Assembly: GCA_008973525.1 (NCBI GenBank)
Contig: WACJ01000047.1
Span: 372,001 to 436,000 of the forward strand
Reading direction: 5' to 3'
Source: Stenopsyche tienmushanensis
Taxonomy: Eukaryota > Arthropoda > Insecta > Trichoptera > Stenopsychidae
Length of the DNA stretch: 64,000 nt
Position numbers and translations under genes: made by a program. Positions 39,901 to 54,800 of this stretch are shown piece after piece; positions within the stretch are counted from its first letter, which is position 1, and each line of letters opens with the position of its first letter. The notes below the pieces were generated by a model. It saw only the letters and a program-made list of their open reading frames with translations. It searched no databases and was not told the origin of the DNA.

Positions 39901-42900
39901 TACACTGGGAATTAATACGAGTAGTTTACACTAAGAGACGATACGAACAAACGATGTAAATGAAAGTTAGCGACAAAAGTTTAATCCTGGCGAGAAACAC
40001 TTCAAGACTTCGAACATATATGCTTACCCCATAAAAATTCTTTAGACAATGCTTTAAAACATACATTTCAAATTAGATATATTAGAATCAGTAATTGACA
40101 TAAAATATTAAAAACTGCATAAAATAAATATGCATACCTTGAAAAATTGTCTGTATATCTGCGTTGGAATATTATGATCTACGAAGAGATCAAATACACG
40201 TTTCCTCCGAGAATTATGATAAAGAGCAAATTCAACATAATTTGCTTAAGAATAAGATTTTTATAGAACTTTGATTCAAAGCAATATAGTTGTCAGTGAT
40301 CATTTTTAGCATTTACTATTTACAAAAAGTATTTGATATTAATTTATAAGGGTCGACATTGACCTGAATGAATGGTTATATGACTGCAATATGATCAGGA
40401 TTTTTATAATAATCAGTTATAAATATTATAATATGATTTTCCCTAATGATATTCAATTAATATTATTTGTATGATTTTCAACAAATATCAGAATACCATT
40501 GACATTGATTTATTCCACCATATATTAAACCAAACCTCTTCTTATGTATATATTTTTTGATCGATACTAAGAATTTAATCAGTGGAAGTTGTTGTATTGC
40601 TGCATTTATTTTCTGCTAACGTCCTAATGAAGACTTCAACTTAGATATTTAATTTTCAAATATATTTATAGGTTGTTCGTGCACTATTTTAAAACAAAGT
40701 GTACCTCTCATTTGAATTACTTATTCATCTCATATCGCCCCCTCCCAATGAAAGTGTATATATGCATTTTTATATGGCTTTTATGAATATAATACCTGAA
40801 TGTAATTTAAAGAAGTCTTACTTCTGCAGTATATTTATCGTGGCTTTCATAATGTAATTAATAGAATGAAGCTAGAACATTAAGCCGGAATATCATATTT
40901 GTTGTATGTACTCATTGTTCGATTAGCACGGTTTTTCGAAGCAACGCAAACTTTTATATGATGCTGCTTCAATATCAAAAGGCAAAATTCTGAAATATTT
41001 TTAATATCATTATTGCAAATATTGGACAACAAATAAATTAATTAAAATATCAAAAAAATAGATATATTGAAACATTATTCCACGTTGCTTACATTTATTT
41101 CATTTTTTAAATTAATAGAAACTCTACATGTTTTATAATTTAATTTAATCATAAATTCAGGTCATAAATTTAATTTGTAGTACTCACTTTTTCCCTATTG
41201 AAATCCATGCTCGCCTGGACCCGTAATAAATCCTTGGTATATCAAATCCCGTTTGACGCTTTTAATATGAAATAATTATTTTTCTGAAGGTCTTGGATAC
41301 TGCGAATGAGTAATACAAGTCATATTTTTTCTCGTTGAGATGAAACAGACCGGGTATTGAGCGTGGCAAACGTAGCGTAAAAGACTAAAGCGCCCGGGGT
41401 GACAACGCACGTCAGATTTGAAAAAAAAGGGAGGAATACAGGGGTGGCGCTCAAAGATGTGAAGAAGAAGATTAATGGATGCGGCTTACTTTTACATAAG
41501 ACCTCCGTAAAAGCGCGTTAGAAATTATTCCCGGTCGCCGCAGAACATAGTAGGACCCCATGAAGTAGATTGAATAGAGTAGCTTTACAGCACAATGTTC
41601 CACTGATCAAACAATTTATTGCAAAGATTTATTCCCACAATTTGTAAAACAAAACAAGCACCCGAAACGCTTTTAAGTCGAATTTATATTTTAACCATTG
41701 TCACGGTTAACCAGATTCAAGCAAGTTGCGCCATCGAGGGGACCCTCGATGAAACATACGAAAAGCTTAAGGACTTCATTTAAATATGGACTTTCAAAGC
41801 TTACAAAAGAGATAACAATGCCATAAAGAAAGGAATAAATATGATTATTCATCATAATTAACAATTTATAGTATGATAACAATTGATATTTACTATTATA
41901 TCAAGCCAAACTTGATAATTTGTCTGTGAATTATTAAGATCCGACTGACAGTGATTAAACAAGGGTTGGCATAGAATGCAAACAGTTATCTCAATCAACA
42001 GTGCTGCAAAGCTTAAGCAAAACAAGTTGAACTTAGTTAGTCAGCTTTTGAACTATTAAAATACAAATAATCTGCATTCTAATCAATATACTGCTGCAGT
42101 TTAATATCAACACCATACAAAAATGTCGACGTATTTTCTTGGTGAAATCTTTCTTTCAACTGATGAAGGATATCTATTTTATACTATTCTAATGCAGTCA
42201 GTTCTCGATTTACAACCACCTCGACATACACAATTTGCACTTGCGACAAAAAGAAACAATTGAACAGTGTGCATTAAATCTCAATTTGACAATGAAGATG
42301 TGATTCAACTTTTATAAAATTATGAACTCAAAAACTAAGAATCGATTAAAATTAAGGAAGAACGATTTGAAGAAGAAAATTGAAAGAACTGGATAAGCTT
42401 TAAGAATATCACAAATAAAATCAATTCATTTTACGATAATTCCGACATATGTCTAAAGTTATAGAACGAAGCTTTCTCGTAATTAGAAAACGAATTATAT
42501 ATAAATATATTTTTAAAAAATTATCAATTATTCTATTTAGTTTATATTCACTTGGAGAGACTTTGAAAGTGTTTAAAATGTATGTACTTAAAATGCATTT
42601 ACATAATACTTGGCTTGAATATTTGCTGTTGAAATGTAGATAGAGATTTGCTTTGCATAAAAATGATTTCCAGATATAATGTTTGGATTTCCCATCAATT
42701 CTTAGCTCTCATTATATTTGATCATATATAAATATATCAATGCATATCCAACATATAAGCCCTTTTGTCAGTACGATAAAGCACAACCGACGATTTTATA
42801 AAATACTCAAAGTTAAAAATATTTAACAACATATTATCAGGACAAAATATGTCAAAGAGAATCTCAAGCATAAGAGAGATCGGCGATGAATAGAGATATA

Positions 42901-43200
42901 TTACCGGAAAGGTTTTTCAACCCTCCACAAAATATAACCATGAAAACGAAACAAAAACGATGCCTCAACGGAAACTGAATTCAAAAGATGGCTATTTGCA
43001 TGCTACGGTTTTCTTCTTCGGATTCACGAACATTCTGCAGGATATTTTGCATTCCTTTATGCTCTCATGTGGCTTTTGCGCCGGCTGCAAAATTTATCGA
43101 ATTCATTCTATTTACCACGAAAGCATTCCATCTTCAACCAGTGTATACAAGCCTCGTTCAAACATGAAGCAGTCGTGGTATATTGCAGATTAGACTCACC
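30901..43200. other. Long non-coding stretch, nothing recognised
   Basis: This holds AT-rich DNA and several GC-richer islands (for example 34870-35110 and 37900-38100). The two longest frames of the window are here, minus strand 33830-34213 (127 codons) and 38980-39390 (136 codons). Both lack motifs and are within chance expectation. A 10-bp-arm hairpin with a 10-nt loop lies at 36516-36545 (GCTGAAGCTT and its complement), and a polypyrimidine run at 38870-38900. No exon or transposon was recognised. Confidence 0.45.
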
Positions 43201-43272
43201 CTACAGAGCCGCGTGTGTCTTATGATAGCAATTTAAAACACTATCTTTAGGACACACGACGGCTCCGCAGAA
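43201..43272 (-). ncRNA. mir-970: mir-970 precursor hairpin
   Basis: The minus strand folds into a ~70-nt hairpin. The 5' arm (43272 down to about 43239) pairs with the 3' arm (43228 down to 43201) across a short AT-rich loop around 43229-43238. The two arms match almost throughout, apart from a one-base bulge and a few mismatches. The 3' arm holds the mature miRNA. From 43225 downward it reads TCATAAGACACACGCGGCT, identical over 19 nt, including the whole seed, to the insect miR-970-3p sequence as I recall it. The bases after this (CTG) differ from the AT end I remember from Drosophila. Hairpin and mature match together make this a firm call. It lies on the same strand as the tomosyn exon 30 kb downstream, so it could be processed from that transcript's intron or have its own promoter. 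Confidence 0.92.
43204..43225 (-). ncRNA. mir-970: Mature miR-970-3p
   Basis: This is the conserved 3'-arm product, with seed CATAAGA (bases 2-8). The exact 3' end (21 or 22 nt) is inferred from the usual length. The 5'-arm partner would lie around 43240-43262. Confidence 0.88.
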
Positions 43273-45811
43273 TGAGCACAAATTATATTTTCCTCCCCTT
43301 TCAAAAACTCTTCGTCGAATACATCAGATGCTTCACATTGAATACGTTCATATGCTTTCGACCGATAACACTTCATATCCTGATATTTACCTGTAACAAA
43401 AAAAAGACAAATTTGTATTATTCTGCTTAAATATAAAATATATGCAAAAGACTAAGACTAATAGACTTATAGCAATGAAAATCAAATATTTTTAAAAAAT
43501 GCAACCCTCTTCAAAAATAAAACTGTGTGACCATTTGGTCACGCTTATTATATAATGATATAAATTTAAATACAACTAATTTCTAATAATTTGACTCTTC
43601 TAATTTAAAGACTATAATATAGCATTGTATATATACAAACTTATTTTCAAATAAAGTTTTTGTATTTTAGAACCATATTTAGAACACAAATATTTAGAAC
43701 TAGATTTATGCATATTAAAGCACAATGATTTATTAGAATCCATTTCTACGAAATATTAATTACAGCCAAATTTGAATAACCTAAGTATATTTATGATGGT
43801 ATTTTAAGCATATACTTCTTATGGAACAAATTGTGTTATTACATGCATAAATATAGAATTCCATGAAACGACAACGATGTATTTATATCAATTTATTGGG
43901 TCTTGGGATTGTCTATAGTCAATGTCGTATTAAACATCAATTTAATCTCAATTTTGTTGGATGGATTATTTGAATTTATACTTAATATAAAATCTCATTG
44001 AAACTTTTGTACAGGCCTTCGTGGAACATTAATCATGAAATATAGATGAGGGGGGCTTTCCTCGAACGTTAAGTAAAAGATAAATACCGAATTGAGTGGC
44101 TTCAGCCTCGGAATAGGACAATGAAGATATAATTTTCTTAATGTAAACAATATGAGATAGCTCATGAATGGTGGAAAAATCTTCCAGATTATTTGCTATA
44201 TAATTCAAACATCCTTACAATGGATCCTGAACAAATGGATGAACGGTACCCGGATTGGAGTGTGAGTGAGGCGCACATCGGACGAAGATTCCGTACCATT
44301 GGTAAAATCTAGGTCAATGAGGGGAAACCAGTTTAGCACGATCTAATCTGTATTGACCGCATAACTTCGGCTAAGTCCCTTATCAAATATTTGATCGGGA
44401 AACTGGGGAAGCGTTCTGGAGAGAAAGACACATAAATTATTAGGACATGAGAAATTTGTCACATCTGCCCAGGAGAGGGCGCGCAGTGCAATCAGCCTAA
44501 TAATTGAGTGCCCTCAGGAAATTGATTAAATTTCTAGCAGGTTGAATATATGGTCGCTCTATAAGACACAGTTGAGCCAAAATCAATATTATTTGTTTCG
44601 AATTTAATAATGTTCAATGTAGCACAGGAAAAGAGGTGAGAAATTCTTTTACTCCCACGTCAATAAGAAATGTATCTCACATCCTCTCGCACGATGCAAT
44701 TTCTCTTCCAGTGATAAAAGTTTCAAAGCAAGACTTTTCCGCAACGATAACACAAGAAAGCTCAAGTCGAAAATCGAAATGAAGTCGAGAAAAGTTCGAA
44801 GCTTTGAGCTCCACCAAGTGACCTTTGCAAAATTATACATTACATTCAAATGCGCATCCATATATTATCGCATAAAAAATGACCCAGATCCGCATATTTT
44901 TATGCCGCGATGGTGATGAATTTAAATTTCAACCATGAAAGTCCAAACGTTCATAAATAAACGGAAAGAGGACATAGCATACTGATATAAAACATGTGAG
45001 GACAATGTGTGAATAAATAATCCTTTTCGGGTTCGGCTTCGAACAAATACGTCCGAATAAATAAGCGACTTATATTCGCATATTATGGATTGTGATAAAT
45101 CAAACTTTCGGAATCAATTTCATCCCCCGGATCGGAAAAAAACCTTTTTAAAACATATTATTATTTAAATACTACCAAAGCATAAATGTGCTAAATTTAT
45201 AAGATTTATGGGCCCGATATATGACAACTATGGTATTCATAACGTAGCATGTTTATGGTTTAATGGCGGTCATATGTTCAAATAAAGTTGAAGCGTATAA
45301 TTTATTTGGAATTGAAGAAAACTTCTGAAATTTTGAAAAATATACCAAATAATCTATTTGATAATGTGTATTAAAAATGGCAATTTTAATGTCATAAATA
45401 AAATCTTTTTTCCCATTCGTAGACACCATTTAATTGTTTAATCTAAATCTTAAATTCTTTATTTCAGGTAATTTAAAATTATAGAATTTTTAATATTTAA
45501 TAATAATACAAAATACCTTTTTAAAGATTACGCCATCATTTTATTTAATATTATTCAAAAGTAAGCCGTATCTCCTTTATGTATATTCAAATAATCTACA
45601 TTAATATTCTTGAAAGTAGACATTTTTTATAAACCAAAGAAATGTCTCCAGTCTCAAAGTATATTAAAAGACATTATAGAAAATAAGATTATTTTTGGAT
45701 TTAAATTTGCAATTTGTTTTATAAAAATTGCAATTATAAATTTGTTGTTTTGATAACTTAATAGCATATATATAGTAAAAAAACTTAAATTTATATAAAT
45801 CCGAAAATAAT
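43273..45811. other. Non-coding stretch upstream of mir-970 (minus orientation)
   Basis: Just upstream of the hairpin the minus strand has a pyrimidine-rich TTTTTTTGTTACAG (ending 43391). After it comes an open frame of about 50 codons that runs into the hairpin; see findings. The rest is AT-rich with no recognised feature. Confidence 0.45.
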
Positions 45812-45829
45812 AACCGGTTAAAACCGGTT
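45812..45829. promoter_or_regulatory. Pair of AACCGGTT sites (Grainyhead-type) spaced 10 bp
   Basis: Two identical palindromes AACCGGTT lie at 45812-45819 and 45822-45829, so both face the same side of the helix. AACCGGTT is the well-known Grainyhead/CP2 consensus in animals. Binding is inferred from motif alone. Confidence 0.35.
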
Positions 45830-48800
45830 TTAGGGGTTGAAATAGGTGCATCATTCCAATACAAAAAATGTTTTTTTTACATCTAAAATGATCATTAGCT
45901 ATCAATTGAAGAAATATCAATCAAGAAATTGAATTGAAGAGTGATTGAAGAGTGAGTGATAGTGATGTGAATAATTAAATTTTGAGATTTTTTACAGCTC
46001 AAAATGCATCTTCCAAGTGTTATTGATCATTTTGGATCCGGGAAATGCCTAATAGTAACTTACATATGTTATACACAGACTTATATAAAATAGCATTGCC
46101 TTAAAATAATGTTAAATAACAATGTTTAGTCATGTCTTGACACTAACTGACCACAAAAATGACAATTAAAAAAATATTTACTTCGATTATTTTAGTATAT
46201 CAATTTAGTAGTAAGATAATTTTTCACTAATTTTAGCATTCTTAAGCTCCTCTACCGCTCATTTGTGTATTGAATCGTATCCACCATTTCATCCTGTAAT
46301 TTAAAATATAGACATTTCGGTACGTTAAAATGTATCCATCATCATGATGGATTGAAGTTTAAAACTCTCTTTTCGAATGACTTAAAGGAGTCAATAATAA
46401 AAATAGGTATTAATAATAGTAAAAATAATATTCGCTTATTATTTCAATAACTCAAATACTGTTTCAGTTACAGCTTTGTTGAAATAAACCACAATTATAT
46501 TTCTTGTCGCTACAAAATTAAATAATTGGGTAATAGCAATGCAAATATTGAGGTTTCTCATGTGCTGCAAAACCGCTACACATTAGTTACGTGTTAAAAT
46601 TTATTTAAGCAGCTAAACCAACATTTACTTTAAATTATTACTAAAATTTCTGCAGCAACGCGATAGTTGATGAAGTTGTTATGTTGAAATATGGTTGCTT
46701 TCAACCGGCCACTAAATGCTGTATTTAACTAATGATGCTACTTCATTAAAACAAGATTCAAGCATCTACCAATCTTGTTAGCTTTAAATTATTAAAAGCA
46801 ATGCGAAAATGAACAAATTTCTATACATAATGTACGAAAGACGGTTGTTATAATGCATAGAAACGTGCTGCTATATTTATTTCTTGGGGAAGAAATGCTG
46901 AATACTTTGATGCTTTTGTGGGCCAACATATAGTCATTTTGCGGGGGAGGATCCCCAGTCAACAGAAGGATTGGCCCACCGTCATTCCTCGGATGGCGAA
47001 CCGGAAAAAGTATATAAAAAGCAGGAAGCGGCTTTCGCAGAAACATCGGAACGTATCCCCAGATAGGGGAAGTCGGTTTACTTCATACTAAATTATCGTA
47101 CAACGTATTATGGCGTCCGCGATCCGATTTTTTTTCCTTTTGAATGGAAAATTACACCCTTCCTAAGTAACGGAAAAAACTAGTACACAATGTTGTCGTA
47201 GGGGAAGCTGACGTAAATTCAATACCATAATAAAGAACTACAACCCAAATGTCCGCAGCGTATTTTTAGTCGAAACTAGACAAAATGCGTCGCGATATGA
47301 AAACAAACAGCTCGATATCCGACGACGAAAAACACGAACGCAAGAAACACCATCAAATGTTTCTTACAAAATACTTAGATCTTATAATAAAATTAGATAT
47401 GTTATAGTGTTCACTTTAAGGACAAGGGTATTTTTAAATCCTAATTTAATAGCCCTATGTGTTTATCTGCTGTCATTCTTCCATGTGAAAAGGGATTACG
47501 AAACCTTCTATTCGTCAAACCCTTATTTTCATGTACTTTACTGCCTGTTATTATGCCGTAAAAGCTCATTTATGACAAAAATATTAAACAATAAAAAATA
47601 ATTTTAGAGTGTTTTAATATAAAGAATATCTTCTACGCATTTAATAATTTATAATCCAAATATATCTAATTATTTTTAAAATAATACACGATTCATGATA
47701 TTTTTAAACCTGATTCAAAGAGCATAAAATGATCCAAATGTTGGTCTCAATCTTAATGAATATTAGAATATAACATAAGAATTAAGTTTCAATGGTATTG
47801 TTTATGGTAAATTCATAACATTTGCTAATCTAGAGCATTTTTTTAAAAGCAAAAAATTGTTTCCTGTGAGCAACAATATTGAAGATATAAAAGTATATTT
47901 TCTCCAGTAAGTATCTAGATTACGCAAGATACTGAACGACACGTAAGAATTGCATATGATTAGAGATACGTAAAAAATTCGTACATAGGCCTCGATATAA
48001 GATCATGTCTGAATCACCATGAAAGGGTTATATTTTTTATTACATAAAAAAAATTATCAACATTTAAGGTAACTAGGATTCATTTAGTAATTCCGAAAGT
48101 TTCTCTTCTGAAGTGAACTATATATTTACTTGAAATATTCGACTTATTGGGAATTACTCGTATCATATAGGTAAGTTTTGACACATTCTTGCCCTTTATA
48201 AATGGCGCTGAACTGAAAACGGGTCAAATTGAGTTTCTAGACGAGTTCGTCGAAATCATTTTGAGCGTTGCCATCATTAGGGGTTGTATTTGAGCTCAAC
48301 AACAAGAAGAAAACTTTCTCGAACGCTCAATTTACATAGAATATACTATTTTGAACTCTTCGACTAAAAAAGTCATTTTTAAATAATGAGATCCGAAAAA
48401 GTAAAACTTTGCGTGAATTTGCAAACGAGCGTAGCGGGATAGGCTTTAATGATCGCCCCGGATTTATTTCGATAAGGCAGTCCCAAAGTGCTGCTGAGGG
48501 GGTTGTTTGGAGCTCCGTGATTATGACTTGTTTTATTAAAAAAATGGAGTAATGCGCGACATTGTCACCCCTTGTGCCACATTATCTAGAGAGGCTTTCG
48601 TCGAAAAGATGAAGACCAAAAAAAACCTAGAGGCGTCGAAAATTGCTTCATCAGGAACCAAATAATCTGTCAAAATCAACGACGTTCAAGGGATCGCTTA
48701 TTCAAGTTGAATTTTTACGTTAGCGGGGCGAAGTGTCAAAATATTCTATTTTTAAAATATCTTCAACGAAAAATTAAATCCGTGCTAAAATTACTCGTTT

Positions 48801-51800
48801 TACGTTTTTCATAAATCTTAAAATGAGAGAGATCAAGTGATAGCAGTCCACATAATCCTGAGTAGTATAATTCAGCAAAATTAAAGTTGCTTTCTCCTGG
48901 AAAATTTTATTTTGAGCTATCAAAGAAGCATTTCATAACAACGGTGATACTTCAGCAGAAAATTTGTTCTAAGGGAAAAGGACTAAATTATGCAAATTTA
49001 CAAAGCGATAAATTTTCTTATTTTCGATTCATAATGTACATTCGATCACCTTTTTGTACGGATTGTTTACACGGTTTTTAAATAACACGGGCAAGAAAAT
49101 GAACAAGGTCTGCCCAAACCATGTTTTGAGCTATACTATTGGTCATCTTATCTTATGTTTATTGTCAAAAATATGAATTATTTTGCTATAGCGTTCTAAT
49201 AAATAATATTTTTTATCGTGTCATATAAAACCCATTTGGGTCATTAGAAGCTTTTTTTTAATACAAATAGGAAGCTTCTGATCCGCCAGGAATAGCATTG
49301 GATAACATATTTTAATGAAGAATAATTAACCTGTAAATGAATGCCGTTACATAAAACGGCTCTTTTAAAAACGACGAAATAAAATATTACTGTTTACCGT
49401 AGTAATCAACAACCCTGCTGGTGCTAAAATGCCGGTGTAAAGTACAATAAATCATGAGTTAAGCACTAAACATGAATAACATTAATGAATGGGATTATTC
49501 TTTTTTTTGTTTGTATGTTTTTTATGCCAGAAAACGAGCTTATATTAATACGGAAAATGCGAAAATTTTAGTGCAGAAAAATATGCGCATTATGGAAAAT
49601 TAAGCGAAAAAATATTCCAGGCGGTAAAAATAGTGGAATAAATTTAAAAGATGCTGAAAACTGAAACGAAATAAGCATAATACGGAATAACAAATTGCTG
49701 AATATAAGTTAAGGGCTGCAAAACGCAGAAACTCAACCCCCGCAGCTCCGCGCAACGCACGAGGGGGGATGAAATTTAAAATTTTGGCATAACCCTCGAA
49801 TGTCATTAATCAAGAGTGGCCAGGGGCGCGAAGAAGACCTCTCGCGAAGGACGAATGCAAATTTATCTAAAAGCTTTCCCACCCTTATACAATGTGTTCG
49901 GATAAGAGCGGTTGAGGCTTCTGCGCTTCCATAACGAGGCGGTCGTGTCTTTATTCAAATTCATAACTCTCCTTTTCCTTCGCCGAAGACTACACAATGC
50001 AGAATCGGGACAAAAGAAAACACTACGAACGAGCCGTGGAAATCACCGACCCGACGATTTCACGTGTATCCCACTAATAGCAAAATTATATTTATTTTCT
50101 GTCGAAAAAAATTGAAAAGCGGGCCTGCAGCGAGTGGAAAAGCGATAAGTGATGGGAACGCTCGAAAAGCAGACCGAAATATTCCAATACGCGCTTTCCC
50201 TCGAGGAGAAAGTCCGGGAAATAGCACAATGTACGAAGATAATAATCCTTTGACGTTTTGACAAAGGATCTGCGTTTTCGTTTATGCATGGTATTTCTGC
50301 CATTGAGTGTGCTTTCTCCTAAATGTAAAAATATATTAAATCCAAGCCAAACATCATTCAAAAAAATTATACACGCATAAAACATGAATAGCAGCCAAAG
50401 GGTAATTATTAAATGAAAACAATCATCGTGTATTCACAATACCATACTGTCACGGTTTTTCTTAAATAATGGATACTATAAGACATGTTAACCAACAAAA
50501 AGCATATACAACATTCATGATTTGAAATACTGGTAATTGAGTTCTTTACATAATTTAAACGTTTGTATATGAAATTATTTAATATGAGGATACATATATA
50601 AATTTACAAAAGTGCTTATTAAAGTGATTATTTAAATTTAAAAAAATAATTTTATATATGTGCACAAGATGCCAAAACAAAGAATATTTTAGTGTAAAGT
50701 TATGAGTGCGTGAAGTATGAATTGTTTGATTGTTTGTGTAAGTTGCATTTGTAATTAGGATAAGGATAGTAATCTAAGGCTTAAACTGTTAAAATGTTTT
50801 TAAGTAAATGGGTATATAATTGATACGCCATTTTATCTTGTAATATTATTTCTAAATCAAGGCTTATACGCGCCCTTACCATAATGTCCCGCATATTTTT
50901 TGCCCGACAACTATGTACATGAAAACACGTTAAAATAATTTAATTGTGTGTAAAATTATTTTAAAAATTAAATTGAAACATAAATGGTGATCATAGAAAT
51001 AGCTGATGAAAGATTAGAGAGGGGTGGCTAAATTGGGTCTATCAATTAAAATACAATGCCTTGGAAATAAGGGAGAAACTCAATATATCCCAATCGACTC
51101 TTCACATTAGAGAGTCACAGCTGCAAGGATAAGATCGCATAAGGCTTATTATATTTCAATGGCCCTTATCTTCGATGTTAGTCCAGAAGGGCAAATTTCA
51201 AATGGACGCATTTCGTTGATCTCAGATCAATTATGATATTATTAATGTATTTTATATTATCATCAGATATCAGCAAAGATCATTAAATTACTGATTTTGT
51301 TGAGGGTGAAATTGAAGCTTATATTAGACAGTCTCGTTCATTTGAATTTACTTAAATATTTCATGTTATGTATGGTTAATTTAAATAATTGCTTTGATTT
51401 GTAATTTTATCAGTTATTATGCGATTTCCTAAATGCTCTTTTCTATTGAATTGACATGAAAAATACCACTACTATTACTACTACATACCACTATTTTTGT
51501 TCAACTAATTTATATTGTTCATTAGTTACCATTTAGCGGACAGTGTAAAAAAGCAATTTAAAGCAACAAATTTAAATTTGTATAATGTCTGAATATCGAC
51601 AAAAACACAAAGGCCTTAGTGTGAAATGAAACGCTTCGAAAATGCTTTCAGTCACACTCGTGTACCCAACATAGCTAGCATTCAGTAGAACTTTTAGCTA
51701 TACGAGACTGAAGGCAAAAAGCATGTCCGAAACAATGAATTTCGTTAAACGAAATGTTAAATACGACAAAAGATCTTGTTTAATGTCCATCTGCAAAATT

Positions 51801-54800
51801 CAGGCGAAATAATAGACTTCGGCAGTGGACCGAATAGTAAAAAAAAACAGTATTTACACGTGCCACACGTGCTACGTACCGAAATAAATTCTTGTATAGG
51901 GTGACTTTTATCGTCTCCCAGCGTGGATACATAATTACGACTTGTGCGATTATTTCGCCTGATAAAAACAACGAAACTCCAACAAAAACGATCGTGAAAT
52001 TTTAAGAACTGTCGAATTACGACCGCGCTCAAAAATAAATATTTGCCCGGCGAAATAAGCCTAAATCGGATTGAATCACGTTATTTATAGAACTATGTAA
52101 AGCCATATGAAAAAGGATAGTTCCTCGGCGAAGACGCATTGCAGTTAAGAAGGTTCTACGTAATACCAGAGATAGAACCCTGCCTCGTAAGGGATTCAAG
52201 GGCAAGCGTGACCTTTTCTGGGTATATTCCTTAACAGTTTGTGGAAATTAGGCCACAATAAATTATTTGAGGACATTCTTGTCCACTAAATCGTTTGGAA
52301 CGTACGCACCTGATATATTGAAGGGATGCCACAAGAAAAGAGACAAATGTGACGTTCTCGCCAAAATTACAATGAGCAAAGAAACATCGGAATATTCAGC
52401 AATATTAATGTATATGCATGCACTACAATGTTGAGATTTTTTATATGAAAATTATGTAAAAAATACAAAGCAAAATATGCATTTTTAATACCAAAATCTC
52501 AAAGAGTTTATCTTAAAATATTATTAAAAGGAGAATACTATAAAAAGATCTAGGGTATTTTGGATATTAAAGAACATTATTTCAGATGTAGATTGAAAAA
52601 AAATCCAAGTCATAAGTGACTGGTTTATTTAGCGATCATGATGGTATATTTATTTTTAAAAAATATTTATGTATAGTTTACATGTCGGCTTAAAAATAAA
52701 AAGAACAACTTATGGACCTTATCAAAAATGTACGCAGATACAGGAATATCAATTCAGAACACGATCCAATATTCATCATATTGGATTTGGGTACTAAAAT
52801 ATAGAAACGTACGTGTATACTTCTTTGCATCGTTCGGGGAACACTCTAAAAAATCTCTTTATTTGTACTTCAAATAAAAACATGTTTATGGTAATATAGT
52901 ACAGAGCTAGAACAGCCTGCGAAACGGTCACCCAATTTTCGAACAAAAATCGAAATGTTGGAATAACAGGCTCGATAAAGCCTAGCCGGGGGGTATAAAT
53001 TTTAAGCCCACAATATCCGAAAAGGGTTCTGTATGAAAAATGAACTGACTAGGGGAGAAAAAGCACACACTGGAATCGGATTTTGGCACACAATATAGCC
53101 TCAATCGACAGGAAGAGAGCCGAGTTTGATCGACAAAAAAGGCTTTAACGCAGATTTTCAGGCATTTTACCGGTCATATTGCTTTTTTAATTACACTTCG
53201 AATTGGTTTTAGTACCACGTCGCATTTCCCATTGCAACGCTTTACGCCGAAATCAAATATTTGCCGGATAATTGTTTTGTAGCTGCAAATCTGCAAACAA
53301 CAAGAACGTGATCCCGTACGATGTTTGTCTGTGGTTTTCGAGGGTTCCATAGGACAACCGGAATCCTTCGCAGGTTAATAGAGATAAACTCGTCATTTGC
53401 TGTAAGCTCAAAACCACTCTATAACAGAACGGGTAACCTTAAACTTTAAGCTAGCTTTCATTAATCCCGCCATAGTTAATATAGGACGAAAACAAAAGTT
53501 GAGTCGCTTTTTCAGGATCGTTTGTAATAGTTTCACTTTAAATTTTAAGACTTTGTATTATACATTTTTTGTATTATTTTTATTAAAGTTGCACAACATA
53601 AGCAATTATTTGAGTTACAAATGCGTTTTTGACATAAAATTGAATAATGGACGCTCTTGTCTTTATAAAATGAGCGATCTTCTGCAATGCAATTTTATAT
53701 AAAGCATTACAAAAATTCAATTACTTCGATCCATCATCGTTCATTTTTAATAAGATCCACAGCAACGTGACAAAATTACGTGATATTGAGAATAATTTTA
53801 TCGTTCCTACTTAAACATTTTAACTTAAATGCAAAAGATCGATACAATATCTAAACGAGTACAGTTTAAAAATAATGATAACAATATCTCATAGTTACTA
53901 TAACCTACACCTCATAGACGGATATGGTATAATAAAAATGACGTCAATGTTTGCATAAAAATACCAAGGCTAAAATGAGGTAATTTTGGGATCCAATTAC
54001 GAAGAAAGGCTTAATTACCGATATTCCAATCAATTTTTGATTAAAATATGCTTGATATATAGAACTAATTTAGTATATTTGTATACAATACCTGCCTTAA
54101 TGTAAACTATTAAAGTAGTCCACCATAACAAGCTTCGTTTAAATGATTTTAAATTTCAAGGCGTTCTCATAGATGTTGACGATTAATAATAAATAAACCG
54201 CGAATTACATCAATTGATAAATTTATTTACAATGAGAAGATATAATATTTCTAAATTTTGAAATAAGACTTAACACAACTCATTAAAACGTATCAAATAA
54301 ATGTCAAAAATATACTTTTTATATAAACCTGAAATAGACTATGAAACAATTAAAGTGTAACAAATTGAATCACACTACAATTTTTTTTAATGTATTATCA
54401 AAATAATCAACAAAATAAAAAAAATAGTCATTTATTAGATAGTATTTACACTCTTTGACACATAGAAATGAAATATACATATGAAAAAGATCGCCACAAA
54501 ATAATTTTATTATAACCTACTGAGTTCAGAGCCATTCTTATTTTACGAGCTTATCTTGATTTCTACAAGAGAAGAAAAATATTATACATTATAAGGTTCT
54601 TTCAAAAACGTTGAACAGCTTCACACTTAAATGAATCGCCTTCTTTGATATCATAGCGTATACGGTCTGCTGGCTAATATCAATGAGCGACGAAGACATT
54701 TATCGCAAAGCTACGAAAGAGGAGTTTTATTTTTACGCAAGGACAAAGAAAGCTATTTTTTGTCAGAGCACTGATATCTATGTGTTGATATATTTCATCG

